This document shows positions 34,204-44,230 of a DNA stretch of 64,000 bases, one piece after another. Under the pieces are notes generated by a model. That model made no database searches. It saw nothing but the letters and a program-made list of their open reading frames with translations, and had not been told where the DNA came from. The stretch comes from Mytilus edulis (taxonomy: Eukaryota; Mollusca; Bivalvia; Mytilida; Mytilidae): NCBI RefSeq assembly GCF_963676685.1, contig NC_092344.1:90798749-90862748 (forward strand). Reading direction: 5' to 3'. Within the stretch, counting starts at the first letter, position 1, and each line of letters begins with the position of its first letter. The position numbers were made by a program, and so were the translations under genes.

Positions 34204-35353
34204 GCTGAATACTAAAATTTATGATAAAAGGGATGATTTTTCATTTCCTATCGTTATTTATCCGTTTTTAGATGGTGACGTTCCCTTGTCACCATCTTAC
34301 GGTGTTTATATATCTCAACTTGTACGATTCGCTCGTGTATGTAACAATGTTTTCGATTTTAACGAGAGAAATTTATGTATTACTGAAAAATTATTACACC
34401 AGGGTTTTCGATATCACAAACTAGTCAAAACATTTACTAAATTTTATCATCGGTATAAAGACATCATTCGTAAATATAGCTCAACATGCAGACTTCTAAT
34501 ACGTTCAGGTATTTCACATCCAATTTTTTATGGTAATATTCTTTATAAAGCACAAAGGTGTCAGTATTCACCTCAGAAACTTACAAAACCTTTGAATATA
34601 CTTATTAAGAAGGGATAATCATATAATTACGATACTGTTGTCAAGTCATTAAAGATTGCATATTTTGGCGTTAATATTGAGTCACTGATAAGGTCTTTGC
34701 ATCGGAACTAAACACATTTATTCTAAAATACAGTTGTTGGCATGACACGGGTTATGTTCTTCTCATATATGTTATGATGGTATGATACTAAACCCCTAAC
34801 GGGAAGGATTGTGCCTGATGTTCATATGATGAAATCATAATCTTTCAGTCAGTTTAATTGAAGTCTGGAGCTGGCATGTCAGTTAACTGCTAGTAGTCTG
34901 TTGTTATTTATGTATTATTGTCATTTTGTTTATTTTCTTTGGTTACATCTTCTGACATCAGACTCGGATTTCTCTTGAACTGAATTTTAATGTGCGTATT
35001 GTTATGCGTTTACTTTACTACATTGGTTAGAGGTATAGGGGGAGGGTTGAGATCTCACAAACATGTTTAACCCCGCCGCATTTTTGCGCCTGTCCCAAGT
35101 CAGGAGCCTCTGGCCTTTGTTAGTCTTGTATTATTTTAATTTTAGTTTCTTGTGTACAATTTGGAAATTAGTATGGCGTTCATTATCACTGGACTAGTAT
35201 ATATTTGTTTAGGGGCCAGCTGAAGGACGCCTCCGGGTGCGGGATTTCTCGCTACATTGAAGACCTGTTGGTGACCCTCTGCTGTTGTTGTTTTTTATTT
35301 GGTCGGGTTGTTGTCTCTTTGACACATTCCCCATTTCCATTCTCAATTTTATT
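34204..35353 (+). repeat. Upstream pseudo-LTR (5'-truncated copy of the element's 3' end)
   Basis: It starts inside the RT reading frame (gctgaatactaaaatttatg) and carries the last 137 or so codons, the stop, a SECIS-like hairpin and the 3' UTR. It ends tctcaattttatt. The open frame 34187-34618 is this truncated RT end. Confidence 0.88.
34764..34830 (+). promoter_or_regulatory. SECIS-like element, copy in the upstream pseudo-LTR
   Basis: Same sequence as the SECIS-like hairpin at 38735-38802, with ATGA at 34774 and TGAT at 34816. It lies downstream of the truncated RT end. Confidence 0.65.
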
Positions 35354-35670
35354 TTTTACAGAGTTTGTCTTTAGTGCCGTGTGGAGGCAGTAGAGTGCCT
35401 CCCCGTGCTTCAGGTTTATGCTCTTATAATATACTAGATTATGGAGTATGTGTCCGAGCGAGAACTGCTCTAATTCATTACTTTAGGAATATTTATCAAA
35501 AAGTAGTATTTCAATATTCAGCCCCATTCTACTATTTAATACTGATAGCGTTTGACATTTTTAGCCGAACAAATTTATCCATTTTATGTAACTTCAATTA
35601 TTGTATGCTGGTTCATATTCTGGACGCCAATCTTTGCTCCTTTATTATATAATTCACTAACAAAACAATT

Positions 35671-38590
35671 ATGAAGCTTAGAAATGGAAAATTACTAAAT
35701 ACTAAACTTGTTCAAAGGGTATCCACACGTCTCAATCTTCAAAATCGGTTATCTAAAAATACTACCATCGCTAACATTTTTAACAATAAAAATCGTGGTT
35801 ACCCTTCTATCGATAAGTGTCATGCCAAAAAATGACTTACATGTCCCCATCTTTCCACCAACAATACGGTAAGGTCCACGTTTAATGGTCGCACATTTTC
35901 TTTAAATTTTGAAACTGATATAACTTGAAAAACAAACAGTATTATTTATTTACTCACATGAAACAAACCGGGGTGTGGTATTCAGTACGTAGGAGAAACT
36001 GGACAATATTTATCTAAACGCACTCAAGAACATCTGTATCGTTTTAAAAGACCCAATAAATTCAAAAGTATCATTTACCAACACCTTAAGAAGCACAACC
36101 ATCCTTTTAAATATTTAGCAGTTCAACCTTTAGAAGTTGTAAATAAGCAGCCTGGTGAATCGCATTCAAAGTTTGTACGATCACGGAAAATAATTGAATT
36201 AAATTGGATTAAAAAATTACAGACAGTTTACCCTCTCGGTCTAAATGATAATATCATGGGAATTGGTAATATATCTAGAACCAATTCCGTTAACATTTTG
36301 GATATAGTTTCTAAACTGTTCGTAAAAAACGTTCTCACGGTCGTAGAACAAATCGCAATCAAAGAAAATTTCGGGCCAATCATACCAATATTTCGGACCT
36401 AATTTCTATTTCAAAAAACAACGGCAGACATTATCTGTTAACAAAACTCTGTTCGTTACCGGTTAATAAGTTAAATAAAATTTTGGAGGATTGCAACACA
36501 ATTTCATATAGCAGTCCTAAGTATGAAATTGTTCAAATTATTATGACATATTGTTATTCTAAATTATTTCCCAAAATTGATCGCCCTGAAGATCATAAAA
36601 AACATTTTATTAAAATTAAGTATGTCAATAAAGGCTTTGATTTTGTAAATATTGCCGGTATATTTAACGACCATTCTGTTAAAGAACAAATTCCTGGATA
36701 TTTTGACAATACTGAGCTACCTCTTATTTGTTATATTTACAAGAAATCTACCCGGAAATTTGTGTTTAATTATAGTCAATTGTGTAAAGATGTTAATATC
36801 AGTGAAAATACACCTACTTCATGTAATTGCAGTAATTCCGAATATATTTATGGACCCATTTCCCATGTTATTACAGGAGATCTTAACATCGTTCAAGACC
36901 GAGAGTTAAAATCATTCCTCAGTAAAGGACCTAAATATCGTCCCCCGTCAATTATTAATTGGAATGAGTGTCGTAATATCATCCACGACTCACTCCATAC
37001 TTACTGTATGAAATGGATAAAACGGGAAAAAGCTGACAAAAAATCTTTGGACTCTTTTTTTAATTCAGTAATGAAGATAGTTGATATACGTATTCAACAT
37101 TTTAAAGAACATTTTACTATAAACAATAACCACAATAAACCTATTTCTCGTATCAAACATAAACTAAAAGAACTAGCCAAGGAATTTGTTTTTGTCCCGG
37201 CAGATAAAGCTGCTAATAATATTATTATTGTTTGACGTAAATTTTACATTGAGGTTCTGAAAAAGGAAATCACCAATTCACCAACATTCCAACTGACTCC
37301 ATTTTCAGAAAACGAAATCTGTAACAAACATAAACTGTTAGCCACCGCTTTACAAGCAGAGCCAAATACAATGAAAGTCCCAACTATGTATTGGCTTCCG
37401 AAGCTACACAAAACCCCTTACAAATATAGATTTATTTCGTCTTCAAGCCATTGTTCAACTACTAAATTGTCTATTCTTCTTACCAGCACACTTGGTACAA
37501 TTAAAAACCTGATAATAAATTGTTCAAATAAGGCCTTCGAAAATAGTGGAATAAATTACTTTTGGAGTGTCAAGAACTCGTTGGAAGTACTTGATAAATT
37601 GCATGCTTATATTGGTGATTTTGAATCTGTTCAAAGTTTTGATTTTTCTACCCTGTATACCACATTGCCTCACATTCTCATTAAGAAAAATTCACACACC
37701 TAATTAAATGGGCATTCAAAAAATCAGAATGTGAATATCTATGTTCAAACTCTTTTAGGTCATTTTTTAGTAGCAATAAACAAAAAAACTATGTTAATTG
37801 GACATGCTTTGATACTATATATGCCCTTGAATTTTTACTAGATAACATTTTTGTTCGCTTTGGAGATTCCGTATATCGTCAGATTATCGGAATTCCAATG
37901 GGGACTAACTGTGCACCACTTATTGCGGACCTGTTTTTGTATTGTTATGAGTTACAATTTATGACAAAAATAAGCAAAGACCCATCGAAACAACATCTGA
38001 TAAACAAATTTAATAATACTTTTAGATATTTGGATGATATTTTGGCTCTCAATAATGACGACTTCAGTATGTATATTAATGAAATTTATCCTGTTGAACT
38101 TACTTTAAATAAAGCTAATACTAACAATGACCACTGCCCTTTTCTTGATCTTGATATCTATATCACTAATGGAAAGCTGAATACTAAAATTTATGATAAA
38201 AGGGATGATTTTTCATTTCCTATCGTTAATTATCCGTTTTTAGATGGTGACGTTCCCTTGTCACCATCTTACGGTGTTTATATATCTCAACTTGTACGAT
38301 TCGCTCGTGTATGTAACAATGTTTTCGATTTTAACGAGAGAAATTTATGTATTACTGAAAAATTATTACACCAGGGTTTTCGATATCACAAACTAGTCAA
38401 AACATTTACTAAATTTTATCATCGGTATAAAGACATCATTCGTAAATATAGCTCAACATGCAGACTTCTAATACGTTCAGGTATTTCACATCCAATTTTT
38501 TATGGTAATATTCTTTATAAAGCACAAAGGTGTCAGTATTCACCTCAGAAACTTACAAAACCTTTGAATATACTTATTAAGAAGGGATAA
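35671..38590 (+). pseudogene. Naiad-type polyprotein: GIY-YIG endonuclease plus reverse transcriptase, four in-frame TGA, two frameshifts
   Basis: It makes cDNA and nicks target DNA for retroelement insertion. From ATG 35671 (in-frame TAA just upstream) the frame encodes a short Cys-containing N-terminus. The GIY-YIG nuclease follows (GIQYVGETG at residue 103, then LSKRTQEHL and RSRKIIELNWI), with a basic linker after it. The CxC motif SCNCSNSEY is at 36819-36845. RT motifs follow: FVPADKAANN, MYWLPKLHKTPYKYRFI, SFDFSTLYTTLP (catalytic Asp), GIPMGTNCAPL, FRYLDDILAL (YLDD at 38027-38038) and FLDLDIYI. TGA codons stay in frame at 35833, 35926, 35959 and 37233, where relatives I know usually have Cys, so they may encode selenocysteine. 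Two single-base losses, near 36330 (gtaaaaaacg) and near 37690 (aagaaaaatt), shift the frame, so this copy looks dead unless they are sequencing errors. Stop TAA is at 38588. Confidence 0.85.
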
Positions 38591-39326
38591 TCATATAATT
38601 ACGATACTGTTGTCAAGTCATTAAAGATTGCATATTTTGGCGTTAATATTGAGTCACTGATAAGGTCTTTGCATCGGAACTAAACACATTTATTCTAAAA
38701 TACAGTTGTTGGCATGACACGGGTTATGTTCTTCTCATATATGTTATGATGGTATGATACTAAACCCCTAACGGGAAGGATTGTGCCTGATGTTCATATG
38801 ATGAAATCATAATCTTTCAGTCAGTTTAATTGAAGTCTGGAGCTGGCATGTCAGTTAACTGCTAGTAGTCTGTTGTTATTTATGTATTATTGTCATTTTG
38901 TTTATTTTCTTTGGTTACATCTTCTGACATCAGACTCGGATTTCTCTTGAACTGAATTTTAATGTGCGTATTGTTATGCGTTTACTTTACTACATTGGTT
39001 AGAGGTATAGGGGGAGGGTTGAGATCTCACAAACATGTTTAACCCCGCCGCATTTTTGCGCCTGTCCCAAGTCAGGAGCCTCTGGCCTTTGTTAGTCTTG
39101 TATTATTTTAATTTTAGTTTCTTGTGTACAATTTGGAAATTAGTATGGCGTTCATTATCACTGGACTAGTATATATTTGTTTAGGGGCCAGCTAAAGGAC
39201 GCCTCCGGGTGCGGGAATTTCTCGCTACATTGAAGACCTGTTGGTGACCCTCTGCTGTTGTTGTTTTTTATTTGGTCGGGTTGTTGTCTCTTTGACACAT
39301 TCCCCATTTCCATTCTCAATTTTATT
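38176..39326 (+). repeat. Downstream pseudo-LTR (3' end of the full-length copy)
   Basis: It is the 1151-bp counterpart of 34204-35353, one base longer (gcgggaattt against gcgggattt). It ends at tctcaattttatt, after which the flanks diverge. Confidence 0.88.
38735..38802 (+). promoter_or_regulatory. SECIS-like element in the retroelement 3' UTR
   Basis: It lies about 155 nt past the TAA. The outer stem is TATATG with CATATG. The core is ATGA (38746-38749) opposite TGAT (38788-38791). The next helix pairs GGTATGAT.C with G.ATTGTGCC, using G-U pairs. The apical part has unpaired A's (TAAA), a CCC/GGG mini-stem and a second AA. This is the form-2 eukaryotic SECIS layout, which would recode the four TGA codons. 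The pairing was done by eye; a covariance-model search would decide. Confidence 0.7.
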
Positions 39327-39954
39327 GAAAAAGAATATTGACACAAAAATCAAACTATGAGATGAATGACAAATAAGGACTCGAACTGAAGAGCCGAATC
39401 CTCGAAAATAATTAATATTGACAACACCTAAAAATGTGCAGTCAATTTCCACCTCTATTTTAGAAAAGAGGTAATCCGAACAAAAATCCAAGCAAAAGAA
39501 GAAGTTAAATCCTCTACTGAGCTTGTCAATAACGTAAGATGGGCAAATACCTAGGTAACAGGACTAAGTTGTCTAAAGATCCAGTAGATATTAGGTTTGG
39601 CAGACTTGGAAGCAGAAGATTTGTTCTGCCTTCTAAAATAGGTCTTTTCTTCCTGGAAGTAGCAGATTGAGGCGGAAAAAGAGGCAACGGAAATAGTTTG
39701 TCCGAGAACAAGGAGTGGTTAGATTTCTCTGAAGTATCGTAATTCCTTCGTAGACAGATTGTAATAAGCCAGAGAAGAACCCACAATTAAAAACAGGTAC
39801 GGGCTAAGCTAATGATGTTTTAGCAAAAACTCGAATTTGCATAGGATCTAATAGCACTTTAAAAAATATTATTCTTCTTAGTTTAAACCGATGGAGTAGC
39901 TCATACGTCTGAATCCGTGCTGAGATTACAATAAACCTATACAGTTATAGTCAT
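39327..39954. other. Right flank of the retroelement, unassigned
   Basis: A minus-strand open frame of 86 codons at 39526-39786 has a Pro/Leu/Ser-rich composition (KLFPLPLFPPQSATSRKKRP) unlike the AT-rich chance frames nearby. It could be a fragment of an older transposon protein; I cannot name it. Confidence 0.35.
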
Positions 39955-40410
39955 ACATAAAGGCAACAGTAGTATACCGCTGTTCGAAATTTATAAATCG
40001 ATTGAGAAAAAAAAAATCCGGGTTACAAACTAAAACTGAGGGAAACGGATCAAATATAAGTCAAATACGACATAACAGAAACACAACATTAACATGTAAC
40101 ACACACAGAAGAAAGGAACTATAATATAACCATGGCCATTTTCCTGACCTGGTACAGGACATTTTTAAGAAAACACTGGTGGGTTGAACCTGGTTTTGTG
40201 GCATGCCAAACCTCCCGCTTTTATGGCAATGTGAAATATAACATTAAAATGAAAACATTACATGACAGGACTACAATACAAATAAATGTGAGAACATATA
40301 GGAAAGAGAAACACACGAATAATAGCTAACAAAAGGTACAAGGTTTAAAATTTAATATGCCAGACGCGCGTTTCGTCCACACAAGACTAACCAGTGACGC
40401 TCAGATGATA
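39955..40410 (-). repeat. Inverted molluscan repeat ending in a hammerhead remnant
   Basis: On the minus strand it carries aacagcggtatactactgtt, a tacaggtt-type block (ctgtaccaggtcagg) and the hammerhead segment at 40357-40402. It matches in reverse the repeat at 33640-34054. Confidence 0.6.
40357..40402 (-). ncRNA. Hammerhead ribozyme remnant (core mutated)
   Basis: On the minus strand: gagcgtca / ctggtta / gtcttgtgtggac / gaaa / cgcgcgtc / tggcat. The core CUGAUGA reads CUGGUUA, so it should be inactive. Stem II keeps its pairing ends. Confidence 0.7.
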
Positions 40411-40859
40411 CAATCGAAATGATTATTTGATTTTTCATTGTATTACTTTGTACATTCCTTTCTTAGCTTAATAAAATTCAAATCGTCTAAATGAAAAAAA
40501 ATATTAATAGAAAATAAGCTATTTACCAATTTTCAAAGGTGTGATAACCTAAAAGGCCTTCTTCTGTTATCTTGGAGAAACAGGTGATGTCTATGGATCA
40601 GATGGAAATGGAATGACGGTAATTGGTATCTCGCATACATATATGCCAAACCAACGATATCTGAATTGTCAATTTTTAATATTGGGATACCGTCTGTTGT
40701 TACGACACAATAGGAAATAATATTTCATAATTAATTAAGGTAGCGTATTCATTGCAATTAAAACAATTACATTATCATGCTTGTGTAAGTTTCTAAGTTA
40801 TTACGAATGATTTAGTGAAAGGTTAAATAGATATTTGATCAGACGTTGAAAGCGTACAT

Positions 40860-41170
40860 GTTTGTCTGACAGGGGTCACCTATTGATCTCATTTTTATAT
40901 TTGGTTCAGTTTTCGTATACATTCATTGTTTGTGCTATTTTATGAATTAAAAATCAACTAGTTATACGGTCTTTAGAATCCTTTCTATGTCGACCTACAT
41001 GTATGTCATGCTTCAATAAACTGTTTTGTGATGAATATTAAGTTTCAAGTCTTGATCTGTTTCTGAGTTACTATGAGTAATACTGTAGGTAGACTTAAAT
41101 ATTTCAAGTTGTACATATCCGCGCGGCAGGTTTCATCTCGTCCTGGCCTAATTTCTATAGTTCAGTGATC
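40860..41170 (+). repeat. Degenerate 147-bp-family units
   Basis: Phrases such as gtacatgtttgtctgacagg and ggcaggtttcatctcgtcct, with poorly kept TGACCT sites, mark two or three old units. Confidence 0.45.
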
Positions 41171-41675
41171 AATTTTAAGTGTTCATATTCAGTAGGGATG
41201 TCAACTCGGTGGAGACTGACTTATCTAGTACTAGTTGGTTTTATCGAGCGATACTCGAGTACTTCTTCGGAAAAATATCGACATAATCGGAAAACAATGA
41301 TACTAGTACGCATTTTACGCTCTCTTGGTCGTTACCGAATTAACGTTAAATACTCTACATCATTATATTGAGCTCGATATTAAATCATAACTCTAGGAAT
41401 TCATACACAATTGGTAATAACTCTATCACTATCACTACAAATTTCGTTGGTTGATAAATCTAGCATTTGATTTTGTTAGTTATGGACTCCTCTTTTTGAA
41501 TTTATATTGGAGTACGGGATTTTTTAAAAAAACTTTTTCAAGAACCGATTAAGTAATCAACAATTTAATCAATCAAAAAATAAATAATTACATGAATATC
41601 GATGATTATAAAGTATTACTAGATCAAACAACAGTTCCAATTAGATGAAGATATAATTGTAAAAAAAAGCGGGTT

Positions 41676-42290
41676 ATTTACAACCACTTGCATGGGTCGA
41701 TTACACTGCTGGTGGAGTTTTAATTCCCCGAGGGTATCACCAGCCAAGTGGTCAGCACTTCTGTGCTGTATTGACAGGAATTATATCATTGATATGGCCA
41801 TATTTATAAATTAACTGTTTACAAAACTTTTAAATTTTTGAAATACTAAGTCTTTTCTACCGCAGAAATGGATAACCTTAGCTGTATTATGGCGAAACTT
41901 ATAGGAATTTTGGTACTCAATACTCCTCAACTTCGTACTTTTTTTGGCCTTTTTAACTTTTTGTGGATTCGAGCGTCACTGATAATTCTTTTGTAGACGA
42001 AACGCGCGTCGGGCGTAAATACAAAATGTTGGCCTAGTATCTATGATGAGTTCATTTACAACCACTGGGTCGATGACACTGCTGGTGGAGTTTTAATTCC
42101 CCGAGGGTATCACCAGCCCAGTAGTCAGCACTTCTGTGCTGTGCTGACAGGAATTATCATTGATATGGCCATATTTATAAATTAACTGTTTACAAAACTT
42201 TTGAATTTTTGATATACAAAGGCTGTTTTACCTCAGGCATAGACAACCTTAGCTGTATTTACAATTGGTTACAATATTAAACGTATCGCT
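41676..42290 (+). repeat. Tandem hammerhead-bearing repeat, about 378-bp monomer
   Basis: Two monomers begin tacaaccactgggtcga-like at 41679 and 42057, a period of about 378 bp. Each continues with ctgctggtggagttttaatt, ccccgagggtatcaccagcc and gtcagcacttctgtgctg. The first carries the hammerhead at 41971-42018; the second stops before that point. Tandem repeats of this size with a hammerhead resemble metazoan retrozymes. Confidence 0.75.
41971..42018 (+). ncRNA. Hammerhead ribozyme remnant in tandem monomer
   Basis: gagcgtca / ctgataa / ttcttttgtagac / gaaa / cgcgcgtc / gggcgt. Core G8 is changed to A and stem II is weakened, so it is probably inactive. Confidence 0.72.
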
Positions 42291-42349
42291 CCCATCGAAC
42301 ATGAAATAAAGGATATTTATGATATCATGGTTGAGTATTCCACATTTAT

Positions 42350-42720
42350 TGACTTGCATAATGATTGATATTGACAAAGAGGGTTGGTTGATAACAAAAC
42401 TTTATGGCAAATGATATGATCTCAGCTTCCTAATTGTTAATTATCCATTTCTATGTAACAACATTTCAGGACCGCCTGCATATGGAGTATACATTTCCAA
42501 GTTCATACAGTATTCCAGAGGTTACGTTTGCAAATCCTGATTTTCTTGATAAAGAGTTACTGGTGACAAGAAAGCTATATAACCAAGGATACATAATGGT
42601 AAAGTAAAGCTATGCTTTCGATTCTTGGAAAGTGTTCTGGACGACATCACGGTTTTTATAACCGTTACTGACCATCTGTATCACAGATGACATTTATATG
42701 TTCGAATCGTTGTAACCGCA
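42350..42720 (+). pseudogene. Degenerate Penelope-like RT C-terminal fragment
   Basis: Frame-broken translation gives GWLITKLYGK, then LIVNYPFL, then PPAYGVYISKFIQYSRGY. These match the KLYDKRDDF...NYPFL...SYGVYISQLVRFAR stretch of the RT at 38190-38310. It is an old, stop-ridden copy of a related element. Confidence 0.7.
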
Positions 42721-43589
42721 ATCGTGTCCCTTTTCTTCGCCGAATTTGTACTTCCACGTGCTTATGCCACATATGGAACAGGAATTGTCTACCATTCTGG
42801 AGCATCTCAGTTCTTGGTGGGGTTCGGTCTTTATTTTTCTATGAAAAGGTTTGTACTTTAATAGTTTTTGGTTTTGTCATGCATGGTGTTGTCAGTATGT
42901 CTTCGTTTTTTGAGTTTTGAATATCACCTTGTATCTTCACAGTTCCTTTGAGCAAGGGTCAACTATATTTAGTTTCTTGATTCATTGTATTAAAGATGCA
43001 TGCGACTGTCTGGCAGGTGTCAGAGGAAATTCCCCGTATTTCTGAACCATTTAACAACATGTATACACTAGAAACAAGAGGCAGCTTAAAGCATTTATCG
43101 CTCACCTGGCAAAATTATGCCATTCATCTTTTTACTTGATGCCGTGTTTGCTAATTTTACTTAACTGTTTGGTCCATCAATCCTTTTTGCGTTGCTCGAT
43201 ACTTATGGACCCAGACCATGTTTTTTAGTGATGTGGTCATTTTTGTATTCTTGTCTCTTGTTTTTGCTTATGTGCTTTTACTTTTTGCCATTTTTGTTGT
43301 TGTTGACATATGTTTGTTTTTATTGTGACTAAGATTATAATACAATGTTGATTGCTGTACCACTATTTTGACATTTTTACCTATTGTGTCTATTTGTTTT
43401 GTTCACACATTTTCGTCAATATAATGATTTACAAAGAACATTCTCAAAGACAAAAAGAAAGGAAACCAACTTGCACATTTCTTTAATTACACTTTCATGT
43501 AGATTGATGATGTCATATCACACATTAACCATCATCTCCATGAATGCTTGCATATCATATTCCACAGTTTTCTTGAAACAAATGAAGGC

Positions 43590-44230
43590 AACAGTTATTA
43601 ATACCGCTGTAATTATTCGATTAAGCAAAAACCCAAATCCGGGTAACAGACTAAAATCTAAGGAAACACATCAACTATCAGAGTAAAACAAAGGAACACC
43701 AGCATCACTGAACTGCAACAAAAGCAAACGTCAACATAGTGAACATACATACAGCTATGGTAATTCATACCTTAGGTAGAAAGTATTTGTGTTTGGAAAC
43801 CAGTTTATCAACAGTATATTTACAAAAGTGAACATAGCAATAATATCACAGGTCAGTTTGACTTCTGGGATGGTAATAACCTCCGGGACCAAACGATCAC
43901 AAGCAATAGTACCGACCAAGTGGTTGTAAAATCCCACCAAAGAAAAAAGTAAAATCACAAAAATACTGAACTTAGAGGAAGATCAATTGGGAAAGTCCAT
44001 AATCACATGGCAAAATCAAATAACAAAACGCATCAAAAACGAATGGACAAAAACTGTCATATTCCTGACTTGGTACAGGCATTTTCAAATGTAGAAAATG
44101 GTGGATTAAACCTGGTTCTATAGCGCTAACCCTCTCACTTTAATGACAGTCTCATCAATTTCCGATATTTTTACATTGATGCGTTAAATAAACAGACACA
44201 ATAAATATATTAGTCAAAATATGGGTACAT
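43590..44230 (-). repeat. Minus-strand molluscan retroelement 3'-region remnants
   Basis: On the minus strand, aataccgctgt/actgttgcctt-type, acttggtacaggcatttt-complement and taatccaccattttctacat phrases match the families at 39955-40300. A degraded hammerhead-repeat monomer is recognisable at about 43850-43935 (accacttggtcggtacta). Confidence 0.5.

Larger units (their letters stand above)
34204..39326 (+). mobile_element. Penelope-like retroelement of Naiad type with pseudo-LTRs
   Basis: A 1.15-kb segment (34204-35353) repeats almost exactly at 38176-39326; it covers the ORF 3' end and 3' UTR. Between them are a 5' leader (35354-35670) and the rest of a long ORF (35671-38590). This is the pseudo-LTR arrangement of Penelope-like elements, formed by a 5'-truncated copy joined in tandem to a full-length one. 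I noticed three differences between the repeats (near 34257/38229, 35220/39193 and 35245/39219), so the insertion is young. The order GIY-YIG endonuclease, then CxC linker, then RT defines the permuted Naiad clade, known from many invertebrates. No clear target-site duplication was found. Old inverted relatives flank it on both sides. Confidence 0.88.

Noticed and set aside
34187-34618. A separate small gene similar to the RT C-terminus
   Set aside because: It is the truncated RT end carried by the upstream pseudo-LTR; its ATG lies in the flanking DNA.
35205-35652. Small host genes in the leader of the retroelement
   Set aside because: The frames lie in the 3' UTR of the upstream pseudo-LTR and the 5' leader; the first recurs as part of the same repeat at 39180.
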